The notes under the pieces: model-generated
What the model was told of the DNA's origin: nothing
What the model saw: the letters and a program-made list of their open reading frames with translations, nothing else
Database searches by the model: none
Program-made: the position numbers and the translations under genes
In this document: in pieces, positions 37,046 through 49,000 of the stretch
Layout: each line of letters starts with the position of its first letter
Position numbering within the stretch: the first letter of the stretch is position 1
Origin: Phoebastria nigripes
Taxonomy: Eukaryota > Chordata > Aves > Procellariiformes > Diomedeidae
Assembly (NCBI GenBank): GCA_035582835.1
Contig: JAYKAV010002794.1
Location: 344,985-408,984 of the forward strand
Direction: 5' to 3'
DNA: 64,000 nucleotides

Positions 37046-38489
37046 AAAATGTCAGGGCGAGGTAAGGACCACACTTCACCACAACAGCAGGCAACAAAAG
37101 GACAAAAAAAAACCCCGTAATTTTTCTCAGTTATTTTAAAGCAAGGTGTCAAAACATCAGGGTAGCCCAGGCTGCCACAAATCTATGGGTAACAAGAAGC
37201 ACATCTTAGAAGTTGTAACTACACCACATCTTGAGATCCCTTCTCGGTGTTTTCAGTTGTGTTAGGGTCTCATGTAATTTCCACTAAAGTCACTGAAGTC
37301 TTTTCTCTTACCACAAGTCATTAGACTTTTCTAGTACTATAAATATAGGTATATTTTGTTTGTTCTGTGGAAAAAACTTTAATGTTTTATTAAGCTATAC
37401 TTCATACATTCAGTTGTGATACAATGGATGTTGTTTTACTGTCAAGAGTAGGTGTTACACTGGGCTGTCGTCAGTATGGTAACTTTATCTTTACCATTTG
37501 GCTAATTAAGGGAATTATTTTGCCACTTTTTTTCTTCAAAAAGCTAGCAATGTCATTACAATATTTATAAACACTGATAGTATGTCAAAAAAACCNTCAT
37601 TCTTTGAATAGACTTTGGGAATCCTCACCAGAGGATGGTTAATTTAGTGAGTTGTGCATGATTGTGGTCATGCACACTTTTCAGTCCTTGGTCTGAATTA
37701 GTCTAAAAATAAATACATATTGATAATAGCATTCTAGAATAAAAGATTAACGTCATTTTTTTTGTTTCTTTAGGGCTTGCAATTGCAGTATTTTTGTTAG
37801 ACTCAAGATTCATATTGCTTTTTAATAGTGCGTAGATGTGTACAGTTCTTCCATTTTGCTTTCTGTGGTTTTCCTTTTTCGTAAGTCTGGTATGCTTCGT
37901 GGTTTATTTATTCATGAGCTGCAGAGAAAGAAGTTTACAATAAAAAAAAATTGTTTTGGAATGTATAGTTAACAGCGTGTCAAGAAACAGAAAACAATTA
38001 CACTTAGGCAACGGAACGTGCATTTTTACATGCCACTCACATACTACTTTATGCATCCCCAGTTTATGTAAGTAATGAAAATTAAATATTACGCTACCCT
38101 GCCCAATGCAGTCAGCACAATTAAGGCTAGGAGACGTAAGTAATTGGGAATGAAAAACCACACGCCTGTGCTAAAAAAACCTGGTCTTTTATGGCAAGTT
38201 TGCAGGGGGTGCTTACAATGCAGAAGAACTATGGCTGCAATCAGGACCGAAGCNTTTTAATTTCCTGGGGGTCGCTGCACGTTGTATATTGAGCGTTGCA
38301 TATCGTAGACGTGACGAATGCTAACTGCACCCTTGCACAGAGTGGGCGATGGTTGCCTGCCACAGCACACCCCATTAAAGTGCTGGGCTGGATGTGTGGA
38401 GAGGAGGCAGGATGGCACCTCGTGTGTGGCCAAACCTGAGGAAAAGGTGTTATTTTTCCTCATGATGAAGGAAAACTTCGACAATTTTG
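37046..38489. other. AT-rich flank of the CpG island
   Basis: No gene is supported. The stretch is AT-rich with T-rich runs. CpG begins to rise after about 38270 (GCGTTGCATATCGTAGACGTGACG at 38292-38315). Single undetermined bases lie at 37597 and 38254. Confidence 0.5.
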
Positions 38490-38935
38490 GGCCGACGTGT
38501 TTGCAGTATCTCAGGTAGGGAAGGGCGTCCGCTCCAGCACTTTCGAAGCTGTTACGTTTGGAGCCGTAGTGGGCACAACTTTTTCGAACAGAGGAGAGGA
38601 TCTCCGCGCCATATCGCCACCGAGTTTCTGTGGAAAACGCTGTCTCGGTGGGGGCTGTTCAGGTGGCAGCCTCCAACCGCCCTCAAGTCGCCGTTCGGCG
38701 ATTCAACGGGCTCCCTTTCCGGCCAAGAAAACCCCCTTTGGCCCCGGGAGACGTGCCGGCGAGCTCGTCCTTCCCGCCCCCGGCAGCGGGAACGGCCGCT
38801 ACACCTGACCCGCCCCCGGCAGCCGCCCGCTGCCCTCCCCGGCTCCCCTCAGGTGGGAGCGAGAAACGCCTCCCGCGCCCCCCACCCCTGGGGGGATGCC
38901 TCGTAGCCCCCGTAGCCCGCCCGCCCGTCGCCCTA
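38490..38935. promoter_or_regulatory. CpG island, left part of a likely promoter
   Basis: The sequence is GC-rich with frequent CpG and becomes denser towards the gap. GC boxes lie at 38773-38780 and 38809-38816, inside a 14-bp direct repeat CCCGCCCCCGGCAG (38773-38786 and 38809-38822). C greatly exceeds G near the gap. The last 27 bases (38907-38933) give five G-runs on the minus strand, a canonical quadruplex motif. A minus-strand ATG with purine at -3 and G at +4 lies at 38612-38610 and opens 33 codons to a TGA at 38511. On + a short frame from 38463 runs into a splice-like CAG/GTAGGG at 38512-38520. Which strand is transcribed is not settled here. Confidence 0.75.
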
Positions 38936-39305
38936 NNNNNNNNNNNNNNNNNNNNNNNNNNNNNNNNNNNNNNNNNNNNNNNNNNNNNNNNNNNNNNNNN
39001 NNNNNNNNNNNNNNNNNNNNNNNNNNNNNNNNNNNNNNNNNNNNNNNNNNNNNNNNNNNNNNNNNNNNNNNNNNNNNNNNNNNNNNNNNNNNNNNNNNNN
39101 NNNNNNNNNNNNNNNNNNNNNNNNNNNNNNNNNNNNNNNNNNNNNNNNNNNNNNNNNNNNNNNNNNNNNNNNNNNNNNNNNNNNNNNNNNNNNNNNNNNN
39201 NNNNNNNNNNNNNNNNNNNNNNNNNNNNNNNNNNNNNNNNNNNNNNNNNNNNNNNNNNNNNNNNNNNNNNNNNNNNNNNNNNNNNNNNNNNNNNNNNNNN
39301 NNNNN
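38936..39305. other. Assembly gap (370 N)
   Basis: A run of 370 undetermined bases lies inside the CpG island. GC-rich, quadruplex-prone promoters are often lost in short-read bird assemblies. The true length may differ. The first exon or transcription start may be hidden here. Long reading frames that span this gap are artefacts. Confidence 0.99.
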
Positions 39306-39900
39306 GTGCCTGGAGTGAGGAGGCGGGGTGTGGAGGTAAAGAGTAGTTGGGGAGCTGTGGGGTGAGGGTTTGGGGCGAGGGAGATGAGGGGCTGGAGAAG
39401 GCGAGGAAGGGTTGAGAAGCTTTTGGGTGAAGGAGTTATGGGGCTGGAGAAGGTGAGGAAGGGTTGAGAAGCTTTTGGGTGAAGTGTATGTGGGGCTATA
39501 AAGATGGGAAGGGGATGAGGAGCTTTTGGGTGAGGTGTATGTGGGGCTATAAAGATGGGAAGGGGATGAGGAGCTTTGGGGTGAGGGAGATGTGAGGCTG
39601 CAGAGGGGGCAAAGAGATGAGAAATGAGGAGAGAGTGAGGTGAGGGAGACATGAGGTTGCAGAGGTGGAAATTGGAAAGGGTTGAGCTCTATGGTGAGGG
39701 ATTGGGCCAAAGATGTGGGGCTGTAGAGGTTGGGAAGGGATGAGGAATGAATGGTAGGATGAGTAAAGTGGGGTTGTAGAGGCTTGATTGGGGTGTCTGG
39801 GATAGCGAGTCCTAATGAGGTGAAGATGGGATGAGAAAAAGGTGGCCTTTGGGATTATGTTGGGTGGTGAGTATGCTGGAAAAGGACTTGAGAAAGGGAC
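39306..39900 (+). repeat. G-rich, C-poor flank with minisatellite
   Basis: Immediately right of the gap the + strand is rich in G and almost free of C. A tandem repeat of 51-52 bp is visible. Units starting GAAGCTTTTGGGTGAA or GGAGCTTTTGGGTGAG begin at 39416, 39468 and 39519, with a diverged one at 39570 (GGAGCTTTGGGG) and more degenerate units on to about 39790. Most units end in GGGTTGA or GGGATGA. The units at 39468 and 39519 are nearly identical. The skew is of the kind that forms R-loops downstream of CpG-island start sites, which suggests transcription to the right. Confidence 0.85.
39349..39391 (+). other. Canonical G-quadruplex motif
   Basis: Six runs of three or four G (39349-39352, 39359-39362, 39366-39368, 39372-39375, 39379-39381, 39388-39391) are separated by loops of 6, 3, 3, 3 and 6 bases. 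This meets the standard G3+N1-7 rule with spare runs. Confidence 0.9.
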
Positions 39901-42900
39901 CAAAGATGGAAATTAGTGTAGCTTTTCAGACTATTAAACTTCACTAGTCTGCCATTTGAATAATTCCACACTTAATCTGTAACCTGATCACAATGCTTTA
40001 CCATAAACCAGTTGAGTCTCACCTCACCTAGTCTGATATGATGGTGGGAGAGTACTGGGNGAAGACATTACTTAGCACTTAACTCTTAAATCTCCCATTA
40101 AAGCTGCAGTTTTCCTTAAGATCATGTTATCAGTGATTTGCAACTCTAAGATGCCCTAATTTACCACCTTTAGCAGGTGCAGAAACTGTTTGACCTTGAA
40201 AAATACTCTCCCTGTGGGGCAGTTTTCTGCTGTAGTGATTGGCCTCCAGTATTCTCTATGTATAGAGGAAAAAAGGAGGGGAGGAAAAGATCTAGCCAAG
40301 GCTTTGACTTGGCACTGGGTGTGGTGAGTGAATCAATGTTGCTAGAGCTTGGCTAATGCAGTGAATTACAAATGGGAAAGGATAGGAAAGATATTACAGG
40401 ATGTTGAATGTTGGACAGAGGAGGTGATTTCTCCTTGTAACATCTCTCCTTTCCTGAAGAAGTGAAATCTACAGGGCAGCACTGTAAGTGCAGAGCACAG
40501 ACAGATAATTGCAACATTATGAGGATTCATGAGAAGAAATTGCACTGTTACAGCATGTATCCTTACTGCTCTGTAAAAACTGCTCCAGTATGATCTACGT
40601 CATGTTCCACTGCCTTGATCAGACAGTGCTACTAAAATATTTAATGAAATATGACTTGAGCTCAAAGAAAGAAAGAGCTGGTGAATACTTTCTGTTTCCC
40701 TCTAGAAGTCAGGCTTTTTTGTAAATATCTGGCAGAAGTGGTTGCTGATGTGATTGCACTGACATAGCTTGTGTATGCCACCTTCCCCCACACCAGTATT
40801 GCAAAAGATAAGGTCTTCCTCGCTTGGTTTGTTTAATGATTATACTGGATTGATGAAATGTTCAACAGGCCTAATTTTTCCCTTCCTAAATCAGGAAAAG
40901 GGCTTCAGATAAGAGATTAAGGTATTTAGTTGACACTCTGGCTATAAATGCTTCCAGAAGTACTTTTTACTGTAAGTTTGCAAAGCTGACACTACCTTAA
41001 GCTCCTAAAACTGCATCCAGTAGTCTGAGGCATCCAAAAACATCTTTGAGTTCCTGTATCTGTAAAGGTAGTGGCAGCTGCTGTCTTGGAAGTGAGAGCT
41101 TCATTCCTGTATTAATGAGATTAAATTGGGTATTTAAGGGAGTCTTCATGACAAAATAACAATTCCCATGATGTAATGGATGGGATTAGTGGAACAACTT
41201 CCGTTTTAGTTAGCTATTTGTAATATCAGAGGCCAGTTTACATGGGTTGGCTCATGCCTCTCCGAGCAAGTAAATGATAGCAGTTCTTGCACTCAGTTAT
41301 GCGTGACTGAGGCATCTTCAGTAAAATTGAAAACGTATGGTTTTATAGATAACCCTCTTGCGTAATGCATGTTAACTCTTGCAGGAACCTGCTGCTCTCT
41401 GGGAGTTTGTCACTGAGAAAGGAATGAGCAGTATCTGCTGACGTGATCTTGTTTGGATGCTATGGGGACTGCTTGCAATTGAAAGCAGTACTCTCCCTCA
41501 AAGCTGAAATGTCTTAGCAATTCAATCTGTTTTAAATACACTTGTATTGTACTGCCTTAAGCTGACAAGGGAGAATGCCTTCTGCTGGAGGTGTCCTTCA
41601 TTAGTGGTGAGAAGGTGGTTGGAAGACTGACACAGTTGGTGAAATTGCTGCTCCTGTGTCATGTTACCACAAAATTCATGAAGTGCAACTTTGTCCATGT
41701 GCCTTTTTAGTGGGGCAACACAAGTGGAATATTTACGTGGCTTCCAGTGAAGCATGGTGTAACTCTGACTGAAACAATACACATGCTTGTATGTCTCAGT
41801 ACATGTGACCTAAATTTTTCAAACTGAAGCAAATGCGTAGCCTATTTGAGGAGCTTTCTGAAGCAACTGCCTTTATTCTGCCATGTGGAAGTACAGGCTT
41901 TGAGGAGCTTAGGGGAAGCAGGCTGAATTTGGACCCATCTCACAAGGTTGTGACCTCAGAGGTTAATTACCTTTAAACTCCCTCCAGTTCTGGATTCACA
42001 GACAGCTAGAAAGTTAGGTCTTGGTAACTCAATATTGCTCTGCTTGTGTGCTAAGGCTGGAATGTGTGGACTCTGCCTCTATCACTGTATAAACTTGTTT
42101 TAGATAGATCATTCCTAAAAGCTATGAGAATATTCACATTGCAGAGTATTTCACTAGTGAAACTGCATGTAATGTTTGAAAAACCCTCTTGACGTCAAAA
42201 TGTGTTGCCAACTGAGTAGCTTAGAAAAGATGCTTAAGCTTTGAGGGGCATCTTATCAATGCCTAGGTGGGAAGCTGATGGCTGAAATGACCTACTAGCT
42301 GCTAGATAATGCCTGCAGTTGTGAATACAGTTGCATGTAACACTTCTGTACTTTCTGCAGACACTGATTTAAGCGATAAACAGTTCCTTTACACAGTACC
42401 ATTTGATCTTGTCTAGCTTAATCTGTAAACTCTGCCTGTGATGTACTGCTGCCATTCTTAGTTGAACACCTCATGACTTCAAGCTTCAATTCCTAGAGAA
42501 GGTAGCCAGTTTTGCCCACAGTATGTGGGCACCTACTTGTGTGTTAGGCAAAAGCAGTGAAATCCTTTCACATTGCCCATCACAAGAAGCTGCAGCTGGC
42601 AGTTCTTTTTGAGCTTAACTAGCAGTCTGTACCTCTGCTGTTACTCCTAACAGTAGAAGCCACCCTGAAATACTTGCATCAAATGATCAAGCAGTGTGTT
42701 GAGCAACAGTGCACATGCTTGAGATAAAAACAAGTTTCACTTGCACTTCAAACTGACTATAATGTGGTGGTTAGCGTAAAAGCACACTGAACAGAGGCAA
42801 AGCTACTNGAGTTGAAATGGGGCTTTCCAGTTGATCTGCCAGGAGAGCTGCTGTGGAAGTGATGAGGCTGTCAGGTGATGGAGGGGGAAGCTTTAGCAGC

Positions 42901-45900
42901 TTGTACATAACTGGTAACATGAAGAACTGTTTGTGCTGCATTTTAGTTTTTCAAGGGTCACTTCCATGACCTTTACCTGTAACGCTTGCAAGATCCCAGG
43001 CTGTGACCTATTCCAGCTATAGGCATAAGATTCATCAAAACTATGCTGACAATGCCTTGTGTGCAGTTGTTTCCATTAGAGAAGGCTTAACTGATTTGAT
43101 AACTATTCTGTTGGAGCTCCTGGTCCTTCAACTTGCAGTACATTGTCAGCCTTACTAAACAGCTTCCATTCAACAGTGTGGTTAAGTCGGGGAATACAGA
43201 GTGCAATGATTGTCACTTGGCTTAATATACCAGTGCTAAACTGATATGAGTGTTTGAAACAATACTTTTCCTAAGAGCATTACTCCTGCCTAGTAACTGC
43301 TTTAAAGAGTCCAATAAACTTTCTAGCAGAGCTGTGTATTTAAGTTGCCATACAGAAGCAGAAAATACAAATGATTCTGGCAAATCCAGTTGCCAGAAAG
43401 TTGAAGCAGAATGCCTGCTGTCAGGATGAGTGACACAGTGGTGTAGCTTGACAGACAACTGGTGTTTCAGTTCGAGAGTCACCTTCCTGATGGGAGATCC
43501 TGGACAGCCCAGAAACCAAGCCTGGAAGCAGACTCTGTTAAGCTGTGGAGCTCTGCGCTGTGAACTAAAGACTTTATGTGCTTTTGGTAAGCTGCTGCTG
43601 GTCAGGTGACTGTTTTGCGGTCAACAGCTTATCAGTTACCCACACATCTTGCATTTGGGTCTCAGCCCTACTTGGAGTAACCACCCAAAACTTCCACTGG
43701 TAAAGGATATTATGTCCTCCAGCTGGGACTGTGAGGGTCTCTTGACTCCTAGCACTGAATAGTTACTGCTATCTTGAACAAACTGGTTATTCTGTTGCGC
43801 TTCTGTATCACAGTTCACTCCTCCAAGTGGAATAAGATACTCTGCATGAAAAAGAGCTGAGTTCATACCATTAAATCTAGACCTCTGATAGAGTTGCCGG
43901 AGACTGAATTTACCTCAAGTTAAAAGCTGAACTTTAGGCATCTTGGCAATGGATTCAGAGCACTGCAGCGTCTGAGTCACTGGGTGGTTTGTGTGCTGTG
44001 AACTGCCATCTTAGGGAAACTGGCACACAGTAGCTTAACTAAAGCCCCTTAGTGCTGGTATTTCCAACAAGTGCTGTAAAGTCATTTAGACTGCAGCTGG
44101 CATACTGCATTATAACAACTTGGGAGAAGCAGCCAGGTTTTTTCATCAAACTTGCTCTTGGCAAATGACTCTGGCAAGCATCAGGACACAAGGGTTTCGT
44201 TGGGTAATGATTTGGTTTGGCTTAGGAGCTGCTTCTGACCTTCATTTGGCTCTTACTGGCACATAGTCTGCTCAAACATGAATCTCAACATATAGGTGAT
44301 GGGAAGTTGGTCTCCACAACATGGACAACTAATAAAACTCTTAAAACCCAGTTAGAGCTGGGGAAGACTTGCTTTCCAGGACTCCCATCTATGAAGGATA
44401 TTAAACTAGTCTCTAGCTTTAGGACACCTGGCTGGCTTGACACTTTAGGCTTGACTAGCAGTCTCTTTTGCAGTGTTATGTGAAGACTGACTAATCTGGA
44501 GGCCTGAGGTACTCTGGGAGTGGACTGAGACCTACTTTCCTTGCAAGACTGAAATTGTCAGTCAATAGCTGCTCCTCATGTAGCAAGGCATAAAAGGGTA
44601 GGAGGTAAATAAAACTTAGTCTGAAGGAATAGACTGAAGATGCTTTTAAAAATCTTAGCAGTGTGTAAACAGCTGCAGGAAAGCATTACACCTGAATTGT
44701 TTTGCTAAACTATATCTGAGGTGGATTTTATCAATGTTCTGGGGAGGGCAAGACTGGTGCTCTTAGCAGAGCAGAGAGAACCTAGTTTCCTCATCTTGTT
44801 TTAAATGAGAGCTCTAATGTTTTTGTAACTGAAATTGAAACCAGTGTTATGCTGACCCTGCATATTTTCTATCCTCTGCTGGCTGGCCTGGACTACTTCT
44901 GCATGCAGTATAGTTCATTTATTTTGGAGACTTGAAAACAAGCCATTATCACCCTTTGGTGCTAGATAAATAAATGACCTAACTGGGAGCTAAACCCAAA
45001 GCTCTCTTTTACAAAAGCACAACTGCATGTCACACTTATCTTCTTCATTCTGTCCTTGAATATATGATCAGTGTTCCTGGACCACATCCAGAAACCAGTG
45101 GCTTAACCCAACAAGCGATGACTACAGAACAGTGAGATTTCTATGCCACTTAATTTCCTATCATCACTTATATGCAGCAAGCAGTCTTTAAGAATACACT
45201 TAATTGGAGAGCTGTTTAACCTACAAGTTGCTTATCATATGGCAGTACAAGTAGGAGGAACAGGAATCAGCTATTGAAGTAGTGTTGATGCTGGATCTTT
45301 GCTTCCAGGTAATGAAAGCTTCAGGGTTTGGGTTTTTTTTTGTGGGGAGGGAGAAGGCATGCATGCAGGGTAAAAATACTCCTCCCCTTTTACGAGGGGA
45401 ATATCTGAGCAAGTACACTGGCCTGTGCAGTCTGGCTCTGGGTACTCCCAGAGGAGTGATTTGACAGTCTGAACTATTGCTCCTTAGAGTAGTGTGGCTG
45501 GCCAGCTAACTCCCAAGAGTTCAAAAAATAACCCAAAACAAATGCACAACTTGCTTTAACACTAACACATCTCGTGCACATGTCCTGTTTGCTGTCTGAA
45601 ATGTATCTGGGGAAATCAGCTTGTGATGAAGGTTTGTTCTTGTTCTTTTTCTTGGCTCTTGTTCTGCTCCTAACTTAGGGAAAAGGCTTCCACATCTCAG
45701 TACAGGAGTTATCCTGACTGTTTCCAACATTGTAGCACTTCTGTGGCTCTGGCTGCCATTCACATTGGTTGTCACAGCCTTAAAGTCAAAACACTTAGCT
45801 CCTTCAATGGGCTGAAAAGGGGAGCGATCTGACAGTTATCTGTACCCTTTGTGCTCCTACAGTTATTGCTGGCCTTACAGTTGGAGCTTTTTCTGCTGCT

Positions 45901-45974
45901 TTGCTTTCAAATCACCTTTCTAATTCGTTGTCTTCCAGGTATGGTCTGTTCAAAACTCTCAATATGCAGCTGCA
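39901..45974. other. Probable intronic DNA, CpG-poor
   Basis: No exon, RNA gene or transposon is recognised. CpG is scarce: none between 39901 and about 40597 by eye. A full CRE palindrome, TGACGTCA, lies at 42190-42197. Short frames on both strands look random. Confidence 0.5.
42190..42197. promoter_or_regulatory. Full CRE palindrome TGACGTCA
   Basis: A perfect CREB/ATF site in otherwise CpG-poor DNA. It is short enough to occur by chance, and no promoter features surround it. Confidence 0.25.
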
Positions 45975-46006
45975 CAGTAGACTGAGAGATCTATCTCAGT
46001 CTACTG
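45975..46006. repeat. Perfect 13-bp-stem hairpin
   Basis: CAGTAGACTGAGA (45975-45987) and TCTCAGTCTACTG (45994-46006) are exact reverse complements around the six-base loop GATCTA. Weaker outer pairing (GCTG with CAGC, CAAT with ATTG) could extend the fold to about 60-65 nt, from 45960 to 46020. The loop is short for a typical microRNA precursor. Confidence 0.95.
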
Positions 46007-49000
46007 GAGAAACAGCATTGAACCAGATGACATGTGTCCTCTTCCAAATGCTCACTCTTGGGATAGATTTGTGTGACAATTCAGGATGCCATTTGAAAAT
46101 AAGCCTTTTGACCCCGTAGTACTAGTGGGATCTCTAATCTTCTTTGTATGTATATGAGCAGGACTGGAGTGCTAGATAAAAATATATCTACTATGGCCTT
46201 TCAGCTGTGTAGTAGTCCTCAGTTAAGCTGTATATAACAGGGTTTGGGTTCCCATTCAGTGAATCTTGTGCTAGCATCTTCCACAGATGCCTACTCATCT
46301 AGTGGGCTTGATATTAAATTGTTAGTAATTCTTTTACTAGTTAAGAACAGTAGAATATATTTGTGGGCAAGTAATAGTCTTTGGTGTGATGACTTAAGAT
46401 AGAGCCTTACTACTCTGTCTCAGGGTATTCTTAGCCTGTTCATGGCTAGATCTAATTAATATGACGTTGTCTATGTAAAACCTAATGTGTCTCAGGGATG
46501 TTCAGTATAAACTTGACTCTTGAACTCCTTGAACAGATTTCTTTGCATCTTCCTACCTCTGCACAAGTCACTTCATGGAAAGCTACCCTTACACAAAAAA
46601 AACAGTGCTCAATAACTGCAAACTACTAAACGTAAATGTTCATCAGACTACAAACTTCCAGCTCATTCCAGCAGCCCAACACTGCACAGTATTTCCTTGA
46701 GCTGCACTTAGCAGCTTTCTCTTCCTCATTAACTATGCTCCTAAATTAACACTCTTTCCAAGAGATCAGTCCAGTTCTGTGTTAAGGCTGGTTACTGAAT
46801 AACTGGTTGTAATGAATGCCTAAATTTATCATTGGTACAATAATAGCTACACTGTTCCCTTAACTTCAGCCTCTTTCAGAAGCTCTTGGTCAACTGACTC
46901 ACTGTCTGGGTGGCTTTATAAGGAGTAGGTATTTTTATATATCTCACTTGTAGGATCCTTCAATGAACTTGACAACAATTGCCTTGATTGTGGATCACAA
47001 CCTCATTCTGCCTACTTGGAATTTAGTAATTGATGTGTCCCTGATGGCATTCACCAATCTTCCAAGTTTTAGGGGCTTTTCCACTGACAAAGCCACAAGC
47101 TGGTAAGTGGCCCATGGTCAAACATTCCTACTAGACAAAGCTTTAAGTCCCTCCATAGCAATTACTGTATTAAGATGAAATATACACCAGTTTACAAAAG
47201 ACAAATTCTTTGAATGAGTAGGGAATAAGACTTCACATTACATGCAGAAATTGCTGCAGTCCAAATATTTGGAGATCTTGCCTGTAGGAAATGGAATAAG
47301 AAAGCTGCTGCGGTTCTGTGCTTCAAGCATTCTCAGTAAAATTTTGTGGCTGAAAAAAAAATAGTCTGACCTAGGGAGGTGTTCTAGGAGAGGTGTTGGT
47401 AATAGTTAGTNCCCCAAGCTTTAATACTAAGGGTATATTGTCTAATAAGGGAAGAGTCTAATGTTAATGTGTTTAAATACTTCAGCTCTGTATTTATAAC
47501 ATCACCACTATGCAATATACCATCCATCTTGCATCTAAATTAGCNTGGTCAGGGTGGAAGTACTGTGCAAATGAAAGCAAGACTTTGTTTATCTCCAGTA
47601 GCAGCATTCAGTTCATTAATGTTGCATCTACCTGTAACTTGGAAAAAGAGTGGAAGCCTGCCAGTGACAAATATTAAATAAAAATGGGTTCCTTATTTTG
47701 CTTCAATGACTGTCCAGCATCCTTTCTAATTCTTACCTGGTGTGGTTATGCTAGTGCCATTATAATGCTCCATTTTCTTGCTCAGTGATGTAGGGATTAA
47801 GTAACTTCCTTTTTAATTGTCTGGGTAATAGTGATATTTTTTCAAATAAGAATACTGGCCAATTCTTGACTTTCACTGAAGAAATTTTTAAAATATTGGA
47901 CTAGACTGAAAGCAAACCAGGAAGCCAAGGCTGGAAACTTCTCAACTCTATCATATCTGATAAAGGAAGCAAGAGCCCAGAACTTTCCTTCATTAATTTG
48001 TTAGCCTCACAGGGCAAACTGTACCTCTATAAGTTGTCTGATGTGAGCAGCTAAGGATAAAGCTACACAAGTCTGTCTTTTTGCATCTGAAGGGGTTTAG
48101 GCTTGTAATAATGCTGTCACCCTTCAACCTTGCAGGAAAGAATAAAAATACAGAAGGCTTACCTGACCGATGNATACATCTCAGATTGTTTATATCTGGG
48201 CTTGTAGTTTAATGTTAGATCTGCATTCCCCAGACTTCTAAGTAGAAGGTTAGGCACAGACTTAAACTGCAGATTGTGCAGGGAAAGCCTGAAAGTCTGG
48301 GTAGCTTTTTTCATCACTTAGGTGCACAGTTTCACTCACGGCATATGTGGGGAGGATGTATCCAAAGTGACAGACAAGTGTCACTGTTCATGATTTAGTG
48401 GGATTTGGAGTAAGGCTTTAGTGTATAACTGCGAACACTTCTGAAATCGCTTAATCACAGCAAATGGTAGTCACACCTGCTCCTCATGGTAGGAAGTCTT
48501 TAATAGAAAGCATATGAGAAGGCACATACATGTGTTCAGTTTATTTTCTGTACAGCAAAGAAATTGGGGATCAGGCCACTCAAGATCCTACCCAGATGGC
48601 TGGGTATGTTACCACATGTGTGTCCTGAAGTAAATTGTTTTGATCGCACTATTTTCTTCAGTAGGAATTAACATTTCATACTGAACCTGGGAAACTTGTG
48701 TCTATGCTAATTTCAGTTCCATGTTCTGAAGGCTGATAACACTTTATTTGCAGAGTTTTGCACTCCATGCCAGTGAAGGTTTAAGCCTGATTGAAGCTTA
48801 TTGTTACAGGACAAGTATTCTTTCATCGGGGAGAATACAGGATATAGTTGCACATTTTATATTCATCCTGTTTCTCCAGACTTCATGTATGATGGGTGGT
48901 GAGCAAGGGCATACTAAGTCCTCAAAGGAAGGTGAGCCGAGTTTTCCTAGCCAAAACTTTTTTGGGTTATTTGCAGTCAGTGCAAACTGCAGTGTNTATA

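Noticed and set aside
38630..39710. Frames of 140 to 303 codons across the promoter region
   Set aside because: They read through 370 undetermined bases. The Ser/Pro/His-rich part on minus is just the translated minisatellite.
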